From NCBI GenBank assembly GCA_946894095.1, contig OX335651.1, positions 16,080,501 to 16,144,500 on the forward strand: a stretch of 64,000 bases of DNA. The letters are read 5' to 3'. Position 1 is the first letter of the stretch; each line of letters opens with the position of its first letter. Shown piece after piece: positions 1 through 8,793 of this stretch. This DNA comes from Incurvaria masculella. Its lineage: Eukaryota; Arthropoda; Insecta; Lepidoptera; Incurvariidae. The notes beneath the pieces were generated by a model that saw only the letters and a program-made list of their open reading frames with translations, was not told where the DNA came from and made no database searches. The position numbers were made by a program, and so were the translations under genes.

Positions 1-730
1 GCTAATTTAATTATAAAACTTAAACAAGAAAGATTTTTTTCACAATTGTTTTAAAGCTTTAACTAATATTGAATTGTTGATCATTGCATCGTAAGTAAAT
101 ATTAAACATTTGTTAAGTATATTAACAAAGATAACAAAAAAATGAAGGCACCTTAAATTACCAGAAACTGTGTCGGTAAAGGTATATAACAATCTATGTT
201 AATAATACACTCTGGCGAAAATGCTTTTTTATAAAAATTATTATGCTAGTGGGTCTCTGAGCTGTAGACCTTGCGAGTGTGTTTTTCACCGATTATATTC
301 TTGTATTTTTTTCTCACTGCTTTAAGTAAGTACAAAGTTTTGTGTATTTTTTTAAATACTTTCCAATAACTGAATCGTATAATGAAAAAATCAACTAAAT
401 CATATAATTATCGAACCTGCTCACTAAATTTCGGTTGAGAAATGCGACCTGTAGAGGAGAACAGCCGGACAGACATAATACAATAGCATTTTTGCCCAAG
501 CTGAGACGGAGATGGGCATACACACAAATAATCGTTTTTTTTGGTATCACAAATGTTCTAGACAACTTTGTGTAGGGACTATTTTATAACCAATAGGTAA
601 CTGAAATAAAACAGTACTTCAATACTGGAACGATTTTATTGTTTCTGTAAATCACTTGCAAAACAGTCGTGTCGATGCGATGATTCACTCGCGACTGCCC
701 ACGCACGCATCGCACACCTGCTCTCCCCAC
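1..730. other. AT-rich non-coding sequence
   Basis: No open frame with recognisable protein similarity, no RNA gene and no clear repeat structure were seen. It probably lies inside the receptor gene's preceding intron, but no upstream exon is visible to prove that. Confidence 0.5.
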
Positions 731-819
731 CTCTCCTCTCCTCTCCTCTCCTCTCCTCTCCTCTCCTCTCCTCTCCTCTCCTCTCCTCTCCTCTCCTCTC
801 CTCTCCTCTCCTCTCCTCT
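731..819. repeat. (CTCTC)n pentanucleotide microsatellite
   Basis: About 18 uninterrupted copies of a 5-bp pyrimidine unit, decaying into CTCAC-type variants up to about 850. One reading frame through it is open for 84 codons only because the repeat contains no stop, giving a Ser/Leu-Pro polymer that is not a plausible protein. Confidence 0.95.
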
Positions 820-2031
820 ACTCACCTCAACTCACCACTTCTCACCGCAACCTACTTCCTCCCTCCAGATTGCTCGCACCTCTCCTCTCAGCCGTTACAT
901 TTGTTTATAACTATACGCAATAAATTACTTTAGGGCATTACGATATGAGGTAACATTGAGTGGTCGCGAAAGTGGCTCAAAAATTAAATGGGGTAAACGT
1001 CCCCTTTCAGCTGTGACGATGGCTCGGAGATATTTAATCGGGTTTTAAATTCATATTGGTTTTTAAACATAATTTTGAAAGCAGACGCTGAGTAAATAAT
1101 TTAAAATTACCAAAATATGTATGGTTTTTAACAAATATCCTACCAAATTCAGTTCTATCCGAGTGAAGCTTTTTTCCCTCAGTACCTTTAAACTTGTCAT
1201 TGAAGCTTAGTTCGTTACTTACTCCGGTGCCACAGAAGAGAGAAGGAAGGAGCAGTGTGTAAATAAGTCAGTTTCCACCAATAGAAACCCTCCAATAAAT
1301 TCTGCGACTATATTTGTGTGTACCATACATGTAGTGTTGGATAATATTATACGGCGGGTCTTATTATAGTAGGCACGCTAGATGGCATATCTCTTTCCTT
1401 TTTTAATCTGAGGTCGGTGTTTTTTTATTTGGCTCCAAAACGAGAAAATTTATGGAATATTTTCTTGAGTTCTTCTGAAATAGTTTTTCTCCAATATGAA
1501 AAAACGTTAAATGCTTTCTAACGTCAAAACAAATTATTTACAGTAATTTCTACGTGTCATGAAGTTCAAAAAGCACTAATAAATCTTTATTTAGCTAAAG
1601 ATAATCTGTTTTACGTTTACAGAGACTCAATAAAATACCTGCTTGCTAATAATGCGAGCATACACTTTGTAAATAACGCAATTGGATAACCGGTAGTCAA
1701 AATAATGAAGAAGGCTCCGACATCATTCTTTTGATCGAAAAATAAATTCTCGGTAATCCTTTGCAGGTGGATATTCAAGCATATTTGTTTACATGTTTAT
1801 TATTATACTGTTGCGAGAATTACCCTGGGCAACGGCCTTAGACTATAATTAAGTTATTATAATTAAGCATATTTATGATTAAATAGATATTTAAAAAAAT
1901 CTTATGTGCAATTTTAAAATAGTTAAATCCGGTCAAATAGTTAACTCAATTTACTAACTAACCGTTAATTACTTCATGAATTTGTGATTTGAGTGTTCTG
2001 TAGGTGTTTAAAATATTGTCTGATATGGGCT
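820..2031. other. Non-coding sequence, nothing recognised
   Basis: AT-rich sequence without supported exon, RNA gene or repeat boundary. Small ORFs are short and of random composition. Confidence 0.5.
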
Positions 2032-2391
2032 TCAGTCAGTCAGCGTGTTTGCGTCCACTGCTGGAAATATGTACGCCTTTCCAATTTTCCTCCAGTCCTC
2101 CAGGCCCCTAGCGGTACGGAACCACTGCTTTCCGCTGACGCAGTTGATGTCGTCGTCCCACCTGGCGGGTGGTCTTCCCATACTCCGTTTTCCTGTCCAC
2201 GGCCGCCAGTGTAGGACACGGTTACTCCAACGGTCGTCGTCTCTTCGGCTGTCATGACCAGCCAAACTGACACATGACCTTGTCCCCCCGGTGTCTAATA
2301 TCGAGTTATTTTCCACGGTCCTAATGTCCGACGTTGCGAACTGTCCCGTGCAGTTAATTTTCAGGCCGAGTGCGTGCGTGCATGTAATCAA
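2032..2391 (-). mobile_element. 3' end of a non-LTR retrotransposon (RTE-like reverse transcriptase C-terminus), decayed
   Basis: Read on the minus strand, this encodes the typical tail of an endonuclease/reverse-transcriptase LINE: WSNRVLHWRPWTGKRS, then GRPPARWDDDI, then a W-x-R-x-A-R-G-x-x-D-W segment. The reading runs across two frames: the last residues (QQWTQTR, the usual end of this family) are in a different frame from the GRP..RW segment, so at least one frameshift is present. The part above about 2290 is less certain. The final bases match a second, 59-bp copy at 54319-54377 on the other strand. This is a 5'-truncated dead copy. The family name is by resemblance to RTE-type elements. 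Confidence 0.8.
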
Positions 2392-2450
2392 ATCATCATC
2401 AAATCTCGATGTGCAGTCGCTTTATGTAACCAGAGCCTTAATTTAGTCCC

Positions 2451-2597
2451 GCAGTGCGATTACGAAGCGCGGCATCAGGTGTAGGTACCGCACCTACGCC
2501 AAATTGACAGTAAACTGACGGCTTTCGAGTACAAAATCTGTCAGTTTAGGATACTTACCGCACCTACTTCTCATTTCGCGCTTCGTAATCGCACTGC
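2451..2597. mobile_element. Small MITE with 21-bp perfect terminal inverted repeats
   Basis: The left end (2451-2471, beginning GCAGTGCGATTACG) is the exact reverse complement of the right end (2577-2597). The 147-bp interior contains a smaller palindrome around AGGTGTAGGTACCGCACCT, and CCGCACCTAC recurs near the right end. There is no coding capacity and no convincing target duplication was seen. The superfamily is unknown. Confidence 0.75.
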
Positions 2598-2758
2598 CGG
2601 TTGTAAGAAGAGACGGCCGAGTTAATCAATGTTCAAACACGTCACTTTTGGTGATCCGCATAGAGTTCCTTCTATACTGTCCACACAAAGAGACGTATTT
2701 GATCATACTTTGACGTTGATTTTGATTTTTTGTACGTTCGTGCAGTCAGCCCTAAGAG

Positions 2759-2798
2759 TAACAAATCACTAATAAAAAAAACGATTAGTGATTTGTTA
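2759..2798. repeat. 15-bp perfect hairpin
   Basis: TAACAAATCACTAAT (2759-2773) and its reverse complement (2784-2798) are separated by a 10-base A-rich loop. It may be a remnant of a small inverted-repeat element. No function can be assigned. Confidence 0.8.
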
Positions 2799-3387
2799 AA
2801 ATCATCGTTCCGCAGGGATACACCTTTGATTTTTATTCAAATCATGGTTATTTATATTTGTGTAGAAATGTGAAATAATGTAAATGTCTTGAAAATATGT
2901 ATGCAAAAAGATAAAAAGAAATCAATGGACGGGCGATTTAGTGTATTCAAGGGTGTAAGCCTGCGAAATCTATGATCTTAGGGATCCATATGGAAGCTCT
3001 GAGCCAGACGGAGATGGTGTCCAAAATCAATAAATCAGTCAAAATAATTTATTGCATATTCACTTACAAAATGGTGAACAAGCGGTATTTAAAATATAAG
3101 TTAGTGATTACCTTAAAATAGCTGTAGCAATAGTTTCGTATTTTCGCGAACACTCAAATGTGTGGACGCAGATAAAACAATACATCCAATAGATTTATGC
3201 AGAAATGAGAATAAAATAAAAACTTGAAAAAAAAACTATCTTAAACTTACACAGAACCACATAATATGTTTCTAACCGTGGTTATAATTATGAAACTCTA
3301 TTTCATTATAGTAAGTATCGGTTTGAAGTTAGTCCTTAAATATTTTTTTTGCAACATTATTGCACCGTTTCAAACGTTGGGGTAGTT
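2799..3387. other. AT-rich non-coding sequence
   Basis: No supported feature. This is the region directly upstream of the GGGTTCCG-type repeat and the TM5 exon. Confidence 0.5.
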
Positions 3388-3652
3388 TTTAGGGTTCCGT
3401 ACCCAAAGGATGCCAACGGAACCCTATTACTAAGCCTCCGTTGGCCGTCCGTATGTCCGTCCGTCCGTCCGTCCGTCAGTTACAGGGCTGTATATCATGA
3501 ACCGTAATATGTAATAGGTACAAAGTGTGTATTAATTTTGCCGCCATACCAACAATTACGTAAAATAAAAAAAATAAAAACCTGATTTTTATGTGTTCAA
3601 TCTTAAATAATGGTACCGAACCTTTGCGAGTCCGACACGCACACGAAGGGTT
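3388..3652 (+). repeat. Interspersed repeat, GGGTTCCGTACC type
   Basis: It starts AGGGTTCCGTACCCAAAGG, contains a (CCGT)n run and the segment ACAGGGCTGTATATCATGAACC, and ends in a tract similar to GAGTCCGACACGCAC. The same layout recurs at 15557, 22739 and 27275. Both ends carry inverted forms of GGGTTCCG, so it may be a non-autonomous DNA element. A tRNA-derived SINE is an alternative. Confidence 0.8.
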
Positions 3653-3810
3653 TTATTTAAATATAGTAATGGCTGACTGTGTTGTGCTATTTAATACTAG
3701 TGTAGTTCGTACAGGAGCCTTGTATACAATTGCAAATGCCTTGTATAGGTTGCCAGCTTCAGATTGACGGGTCTTGTATTTAGTTGTGCTGATATTTTGT
3801 GTGTCGGCAG

Positions 3811-4009
3811 GGACTTCTGCCAGGAGAAGTGGTCGCGCGCGGAGGAGATGGCGCGCTACACGTGCGCGCTGCTCGCGTTGCAGTTCGCGCTGCCGCTCGG
3901 CGCGCTCGTGTGCACGTACGCGCGCATCGCGCACGCCGTGTGCGGCGGCCGGCCTCCGGGCGAGGCGCAGCGGGCGCGCGACACCCGCATGCAGCGCTCC
4001 AAGCGGAAG
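3811..4009 (+). CDS. Neuropeptide GPCR (RYamide/NPY-like receptor), exon with ECL2 end, TM5 and ICL3; partial
   Basis: This internal exon of a class A G-protein-coupled receptor is an integral membrane protein that senses an extracellular peptide. The acceptor TGTCGGCAG ends at 3810. The first base completes a split codon, then 66 codons follow. DFCQEKW fits the extracellular-loop-2 cysteine motif. ARYTCALLALQFALPLGALV is TM5 with the conserved proline, and TYARI carries the conserved TM5 tyrosine. GGRPPGEAQRARDTRMQRSKRK is a basic third intracellular loop. The donor AAG|GTACGA at 4010 leaves phase 0, matching the TM6 exon at 59258. The exon is very GC-rich (GCG/CGC codons), unlike its surroundings. 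The class A call rests on TM5 plus TM6. The ligand class (RYamide or NPY-like rather than leucokinin or tachykinin) is my inference from motif resemblance. Confidence 0.85.
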
Positions 4010-4025
4010 GTACGAATGCCGCTGG

Positions 4026-4453
4026 AAACTAGTCAACTACTCGCGCCATACAAATGCACCTTTAAACAAATGTAATAAAATGTAGGGAAACGCCTCAGCA
4101 AGTCTAAATATATTCCATCATTTATAAATATAAATAAATAAAATAGTAATAAAAAAGTCGATTTTTCACATTAGAAATCTGAAAGTAATATGACTTCTAG
4201 ATATAAGCAAAAACAGCATATTTGCATAAACAAATAATTCCATTTGCTTTTAGATTTCTACATTTAGTCAAAAAAGTTCGGAAATGGACACAGTTTCCGC
4301 AATGTATTTTGTATAGAAAAAGGAAACATACATTAACGAAAATAGGTTGATCCCTAGACAATGAATCATATATTGTAAGAATGACACTTCTAATCGTCGC
4401 CTTAGTTAGTTGCTTTGGGGTGCCTCGTCTAACTATGCGATTTGGCTAGTACC
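4026..4453. mobile_element. MITE copy 1 (ACTAGCCAA-type ends)
   Basis: This roughly 430-bp segment is repeated at 14907-15367 with clearly high identity across its length, including shared tracts such as CCATTTGCTTTTAGATTTC. The ends are short imperfect inverted repeats (GACTAGCCAA and TTGGCTAGTACC in copy 2). It lies only about 17 bp after the splice donor at 4010. It has no coding capacity. Confidence 0.75.
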
Positions 4454-4495
4454 AGGGACTTAAAGACTCGTGCAAGGAGCGGGGTTCTGAGATTT

Positions 4496-4945
4496 TAAAA
4501 TGTTAAGCAATGATTTCTTTGTCCATTGGCCAAGGCGCTGACTGCGAAATTAAACTAGCGAAGTCGTCCTTACCCGTAAAAGTTGTCAGATTTTAATCAA
4601 ACATTTTTAATCACTTGAGACAGCTTGATTCCATTTATCCATACATTTTTAATTTTACGTTAATATGCGATATTGTAATATTTTACGATAATATTTTCCA
4701 TAGACCTAGCTTTCGCGCGGAACGCGCTAGTATTTTCCACTAAAAAAGTCTAAAATGACAAAAAACGCAAGTTTTCCAATTTTTATTATTCAATATTTTC
4801 CAATGCGAAAGATAAATTACATAAATACAAGCATACAGACGTAGGTCTCGACAATATATTTTAGAATCCAAAATTTCAAAAACCCTGCAGTAAAACATTG
4901 AGATCATGTAGTATGGGGAATTGATAATACGTTTTTTCATGCGGC
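4496..4945 (+). repeat. Interspersed repeat family R1, copy 1
   Basis: It contains TTTGTCCATTGGCCAAGG, then GCGACTGC/GACTGCGA variants, a TCAGATTTTAATCA tract and ACAATATATTTTAGAATCC. The same order is found at 10436-10800 (+) and 51945-52300 (-). It is non-coding, and the family and class are unknown. Confidence 0.7.
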
Positions 4946-5007
4946 GGCAGTAGCTCGCAAGTAGCAGGAAGCGTTTTAGCGAGAATATACTTTTAGAAAT
5001 GAATAGA

Positions 5008-5103
5008 CACTTGTACAGGTCGTACGGAGAAGAGTGCGCGCTAAACGTGCGCGCTGCTCGCGCTGTAGTTCATGCTGCAGCACGCGCTGTTGCATGCCGT
5101 GCC
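5008..5103 (+). pseudogene. Decayed duplicate of the TM5 receptor exon, relic 1
   Basis: GCGCGCTAAACGTGCGCGCT and the following bases match the exon segment GCGCGCTACACGTGCGCGCT at about 37 of 42 positions. The match starts near CACTTGTACAGG, which corresponds to GACTTCTGCCAGG of the exon. In the exon's frame the tyrosine codon TAC has become TAA and a CAG has become TAG, so it is not translatable. It lies about 1 kb after the functional exon. Inference: an old tandem exon duplication, possibly once an alternative exon, now dead. Confidence 0.7.
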
Positions 5104-5148
5104 GTTATAATTGATTGCGCGCACAGAAATCATATTCCGATTTCTGTG

Positions 5149-5227
5149 ATTGCGCGCTAACGTGCGCGCTGTTCGCGTTTTAGTACGCGCTGTAGTTCAC
5201 TCTGCAGTTAGCGCTGGTGTGCATGTA
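5149..5227 (+). pseudogene. Decayed duplicate of the TM5 receptor exon, relic 2
   Basis: TGCGCGCTAACGTGCGCGCT and GTTCGCGTTTTAGTACGCGC, ending GTGTGCATGTA, parallel the exon from GCGCGCTACACG to GTGTGCACGTA. There is a 1-bp deletion near the start, a TAG in place of CAG, and an internal partial duplication around TAGTTCACTCTGCAGTTAGC. An imperfect inverted repeat (CACAGAAATC, 5122-5131, and GATTTCTGTG, 5139-5148) separates it from relic 1. Confidence 0.6.
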
Positions 5228-5485
5228 TAAATATAAAAAAAAGATTCCGACGAATTTAGAACCGCCTCTTTTTTTTTAAGTCGGTTAAAAATGGGTCATT
5301 ACGTACGTTTTTTTTTAGGTTTATGTTATGACAACTATGGCACAGAAGAATAACGATTATCATAAATCCACCAACTGTAAAATATCAGTTGGTGCAAAAG
5401 TCTCGTTATTCATTCGAAATTATAACCAAGCATAATAAGCCAGTAAAGATATTTTCAACGCAAAATCTGCCTAAACTATAATTCC

Positions 5486-5508
5486 AGTAATAATAATAAT
5501 AATAATAA
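5486..5508. repeat. (TAA)n microsatellite
   Basis: About seven TAA units after AATTCCAG. A related AATTCAAGTAATAATAC segment lies at 6174, just outside the palindrome, so the palindrome's flanks look duplicated. Confidence 0.8.
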
Positions 5509-5579
5509 CCTTTTGTTTCTCCTATTTATTTTACACGATAGTTATTTAATCTATAAGAAGATTGGTATTTTATTTACAT

Positions 5580-5760
5580 TGGAGACGCCCGCTTCTGGGC
5601 AAAGGCCTCCCCCAAACAGGTCCAATGTTCCTTGTTGTATGTATGCCGCCACCAGAGGGGTTGATGTTTGTCCAGTTCGTCACGCCAGCGTTGTCGTGGT
5701 CGCCCGGCAGAGCGACGAGCGACAACGCTGGCGTGACAAACTGGACAAACTATAGTAAAT
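5580..5760 (-). repeat. LINE-tail-like fragment with a 31-bp inverted repeat
   Basis: TTCTGGGCAAAGGCCTCCCC resembles, in reverse, the tail of common lepidopteran LINE copies. It runs into a foldback: 5666-5696 (GTTTGTCCAGTTCGTCACG...) pairs with 5720-5750 at 30 of 31 positions around a 23-base GC-rich loop. Confidence 0.65.
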
Positions 5761-5795
5761 ATACTTTTTCGTACTAAGCAGGTACGTCGCTTATT

Positions 5796-6165
5796 CCAAG
5801 GAATGTGACATGTATGTATGTATAATCGACCGTGAAGCAAGGACACATTAATTAAAGAAAGAGCCCAGTAAAAATAACTACTTTACAAATGTACTGCAAG
5901 GCTGGACCCGAACCAGCAAAACATACCATTCGCGGGTATTGCGTCTACCAATTTCGCCACCGGCTGTATACTCATAATTTGGAATTCTCTTACAGTCCGA
6001 AATTGTGGCGAAATTGGTAGACGCAATACCCGCGAATGGTATGTTTTGCTGGTTCGGGTCCAGCCTTGCAGTATATTCGTAAAGTAGTTCTTTTTACTGG
6101 GCTCTTTCTTTAATTAATGTGTCCTTGCTTCACGGTCGATTATACATACATGTCACATTCCTTGG
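5796..6165. repeat. Large palindrome with inverted tRNA-like sequences
   Basis: The left arm 5796-5960 and right arm 6005-6165 are reverse complements with only a 4-bp indel and a few mismatches, around a 44-bp spacer. Each arm holds a tRNA-like segment (right arm, + strand). Its D-arm is GGCGAAATTGGTAGACGC. An anticodon-like stem ATACC/GGTAT has a 7-base loop CGCGAAT. The T-arm GCTGG-TTCGGGT-CCAGC pairs perfectly. No acceptor stem can be paired and position 33 is not U, so this is not a functional tRNA gene. Pol III A- and B-box-like sequences are present, as in tRNA-derived SINEs. Confidence 0.85.
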
Positions 6166-6507
6166 ACAAACTATAATTCAAGTAATAATACATAAATACA
6201 CAAGGTACCTAAACTATTGTGTTTCAACATTCTTGCTATATTTATCGACCAAGTCAACGTGAATAATTTGTTGAATTTTGTTTTATTTCATACGATATTA
6301 ACATGTTTTACCTACCCCGCCTTGTAAACACAATCTGATTGTAACTCATGAATACATTTTGTCTTGATTGTTTAGGGTCTCTAAGTCATTACGCTTATGT
6401 CATTAAACTTGATTAAACGTTGTGCCAACAATTCTTCCTTCCTGCTACGAAAGGGGTGTCCGAATAAAAATAAACAAGCAACTGTTCTGAGAAATCCGAT
6501 ATAGACT
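6166..6507. other. AT-rich intron sequence
   Basis: Nothing recognised apart from the palindrome's right flank. Confidence 0.5.
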
Positions 6508-6803
6508 ACTAGCTGAGGTTCCCGGTTTTGCTCTTGGTAATTTCGTTATTGACAATCACCGGGGCGGCGCCCGGTAAAATGCACCCTCGGCTCGAGAGCC
6601 ACCGCGTCGCATCGCCTGCCCGCGCTATTACTTCGTTTACGCTTAGCGTTCTTTCGGATTTATTTTCTTTTTTCTCGACTCACAAGGGTCATACATAGCC
6701 TTCCATAATATTTGGGCTATCAAATGCAAAAAGATTTTTTCAAATCCGATAGGTAGGTCCCGAGATCAGTGCGTTTAAACAAAAAACAAACAAACTCTTC
6801 GAC
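6508..6803 (+). mobile_element. ACTAGCTG-type interspersed repeat, short copy
   Basis: It starts ACTAGCTGAGGTTCCCGG and ends in a tract AAACAAACAAACTCTTCGAC. The GC-rich middle (CGCTATTACTTCGTTTACGC) and the end are shared with the element at 55194-57300. It appears internally deleted. Non-autonomous retroelement by resemblance; the family is not confirmed. Confidence 0.7.
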
Positions 6804-7170
6804 AAGAGAGGAGCCAATCTTGCAAATAACTTTCATTTTTATTAAAAAAATAAGTTTTTTTAAAAAAATAAGGTGAGTGAGATTGTATATTATTTGTTGT
6901 CGACAAACTACTTAGTGAGCATGAAATCCATTAACAATGAACTAATACCATGCGTGACTAAATTAACAACAATTTGAATAAACCAGGTAGGAACAAATGA
7001 AACCAACAAGATACTTACATATTCTGGAACACTGCAGTTAAAACTTTTTTTTTCCCAAATATTTAGGAAAGTAACATTCCTTTTAAAGGGTAAATCATAA
7101 AGTCCAAAAAGCACAAAGTCCAAAACCCATACCGTCCAAAATACTTATGAATACGAATAATTTTAAATAA
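6804..7170. other. AT-rich intron sequence
   Basis: No supported feature. A 71-codon minus-strand ORF has random-looking composition. Confidence 0.5.
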
Positions 7171-7200
7171 GGTTAGGTTAGGTTAGGTTAGGTTAGGTTA
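7171..7200 (+). repeat. Interstitial insect telomeric repeat (GGTTA)6
   Basis: Six perfect copies of the insect telomere pentamer TTAGG (permuted as GGTTA). It sits between AT-rich sequence and an ACTAGCTG element that begins 13 bp later. Degenerate CCTAA-rich sequence is also seen at about 41220-41330. Confidence 0.9.
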
Positions 7201-7212
7201 GATTATATGCAT

Positions 7213-8339
7213 ACTAGCTGCGGTACCCGGCTCCGCTCGGGTTAGTGTCGGCTAAATTATCTCATGGATAAAAAGTAGCCCACATGGCTGATCCAAAATA
7301 GGGTCAAACTGGTCCAGGACAATGTATCCATGTACCAAATTTAATCAAGATCGTTCGAGCCGAAATAGCATGATTTAATGAGAAACATCCAATAATTCCC
7401 ATTTAGAGCTTCGTTGACGTTTGGTGGCTATTTAAAAAAAAAACATTTGCCGCGAGAACCTTTCTGCACTTTCACTGCTACGTTGCTTACCTAGTAAGTA
7501 ACGTGTAACGTAGGTAAGTTTTGCGTGGACTCCAACCCACAGCCAGCCTCAACATCGAAAACAGTAACCCATCTCGAACCTGACTGCTCCCAGAGATGCT
7601 ATACATTGATAAAATACGCACATAAATCAGGTAAGTGGTTCGCATGTTATAAGACTTTAAGACTCACTACTTACCCTTCTGGTAATGAAGCGTTATATTA
7701 TGTAATCTATAAGTTTTTAGTAGAATCAGGCTAGACGTAGATACAATGCACATCTAAATCGAGTAATTGGTTCTCAAGGATTTTATTCTGTTGGTCGCTC
7801 CTCCGGCGATTTAGCGTGATTCCAAGTAGTCCTAAAGTTGCAGGAAATACCAAGCCGTACTTCAGTAAAAGTAAGCGCTGCCGCCGCAAAGCCTAGCCGT
7901 GCATAGCATTGCAGTTTGTATGACAGCCCCATCTTAGCGTAAGCGGAACTGAATTCTATTTAGCCGATCCTAATTCCCGGGTAGTTAAATGTACATGTAC
8001 TAAGTTTTACAAATCGCTAGTGCCTTGAAAATTCGCCAAACGGACACCAAACAGTCACGACGTCTGCCCTCCCCCCGCCGCCGCTCCCCGCCACCGCCCC
8101 CGGCTCCTCTCCCCCTAGTGTGAAGTATCGCTACCGGCATCGTTTTCGCAGCCCCGTGAAAGTTCTAAAGCCCATGGGCACATAAATTGTAGCCTATGTG
8201 TTATTCTGATGTATAAGCTATATTATTGTAAAGTTTCATTAGAATCCATTCAGTAGTTTTTACGTGAAAGAGTAACAAACATCCATCCATCCATCCATCC
8301 ATCCATCCATTATTACAAACTTTCCCCTTTATATTATTT
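7213..8339 (+). mobile_element. ACTAGCTG-type element, long copy (about 1.1 kb)
   Basis: It starts ACTAGCTGCGGTACCCGGC and ends with the CATTCAGTAGTTTTTACGTG tract, a (ATCC)n run (8281-8310) and TTACAAACTTTCC...TATATTATTT. A C-rich tract at about 8065-8120 is internal. The next copy begins at once at 8340. There is no protein-coding frame. Confidence 0.75.
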
Positions 8340-8700
8340 ACTAGCTGCGGTACCCGGCTCCGCTCGGGTTAGTGTCGGCTAAATTATTTCATGGATAAAA
8401 AGTAGCCCACATGGCTGATCCAAAATAGGGTCAAATTGGTCCAGGACAATGTATCCATCTACCAAATTTAATCAAGATCGTTTAATGATCGATTTAATCA
8501 GAAACATCCAATAATTCCCATTTAGAGCTTCGTTGTCATTTGGTGGCTATTTAAAAAAAAAGCATTTGCCGCCAGAACCTTTCTGCACTTGCACTGCAAC
8601 ATTGTTTACCTATTAAGTAAGTAACGTGTAATGTAGGTAAGTTTTGCGTGGACTCCAACCCACAGCTAGCCTCAACATCGAATTAGGAAGTAGTTACCTA
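8340..8700 (+). mobile_element. ACTAGCTG-type element, second head-to-tail copy (5' part)
   Basis: It repeats the first roughly 360 bp of the preceding copy with few substitutions and small indels (for example the same CATGGATAAAAAGTAGCCCA tract), then breaks off after CCTCAACATCGAA. The direct abutment suggests insertion into, or recombination at, the neighbour's tail. Confidence 0.75.
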
Positions 8701-8793
8701 GGAGTGATTTTGAAAATGAAAAAATAATCACTACAACTGCACAACTAAAACAATGACGAACGTAAACAAACAAATGACTGCCTCTCCTGCTTC

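Noticed and set aside
656..910. 84-codon ORF
   Set aside because: It exists only because the CTCTC microsatellite has no stop; the product is a Ser/Leu/Pro polymer.
3774..4085. Other long frames overlapping the TM5 exon on both strands
   Set aside because: They are Arg/Ala-rich shadows of the GC-rich exon; only the frame with DFCQEKW...KRK has family motifs and splice sites.
5950..6062. A genuine tRNA gene
   Set aside because: The T-arm is good but no acceptor stem pairs, position 33 is not U, and the unit is part of a palindromic repeat.
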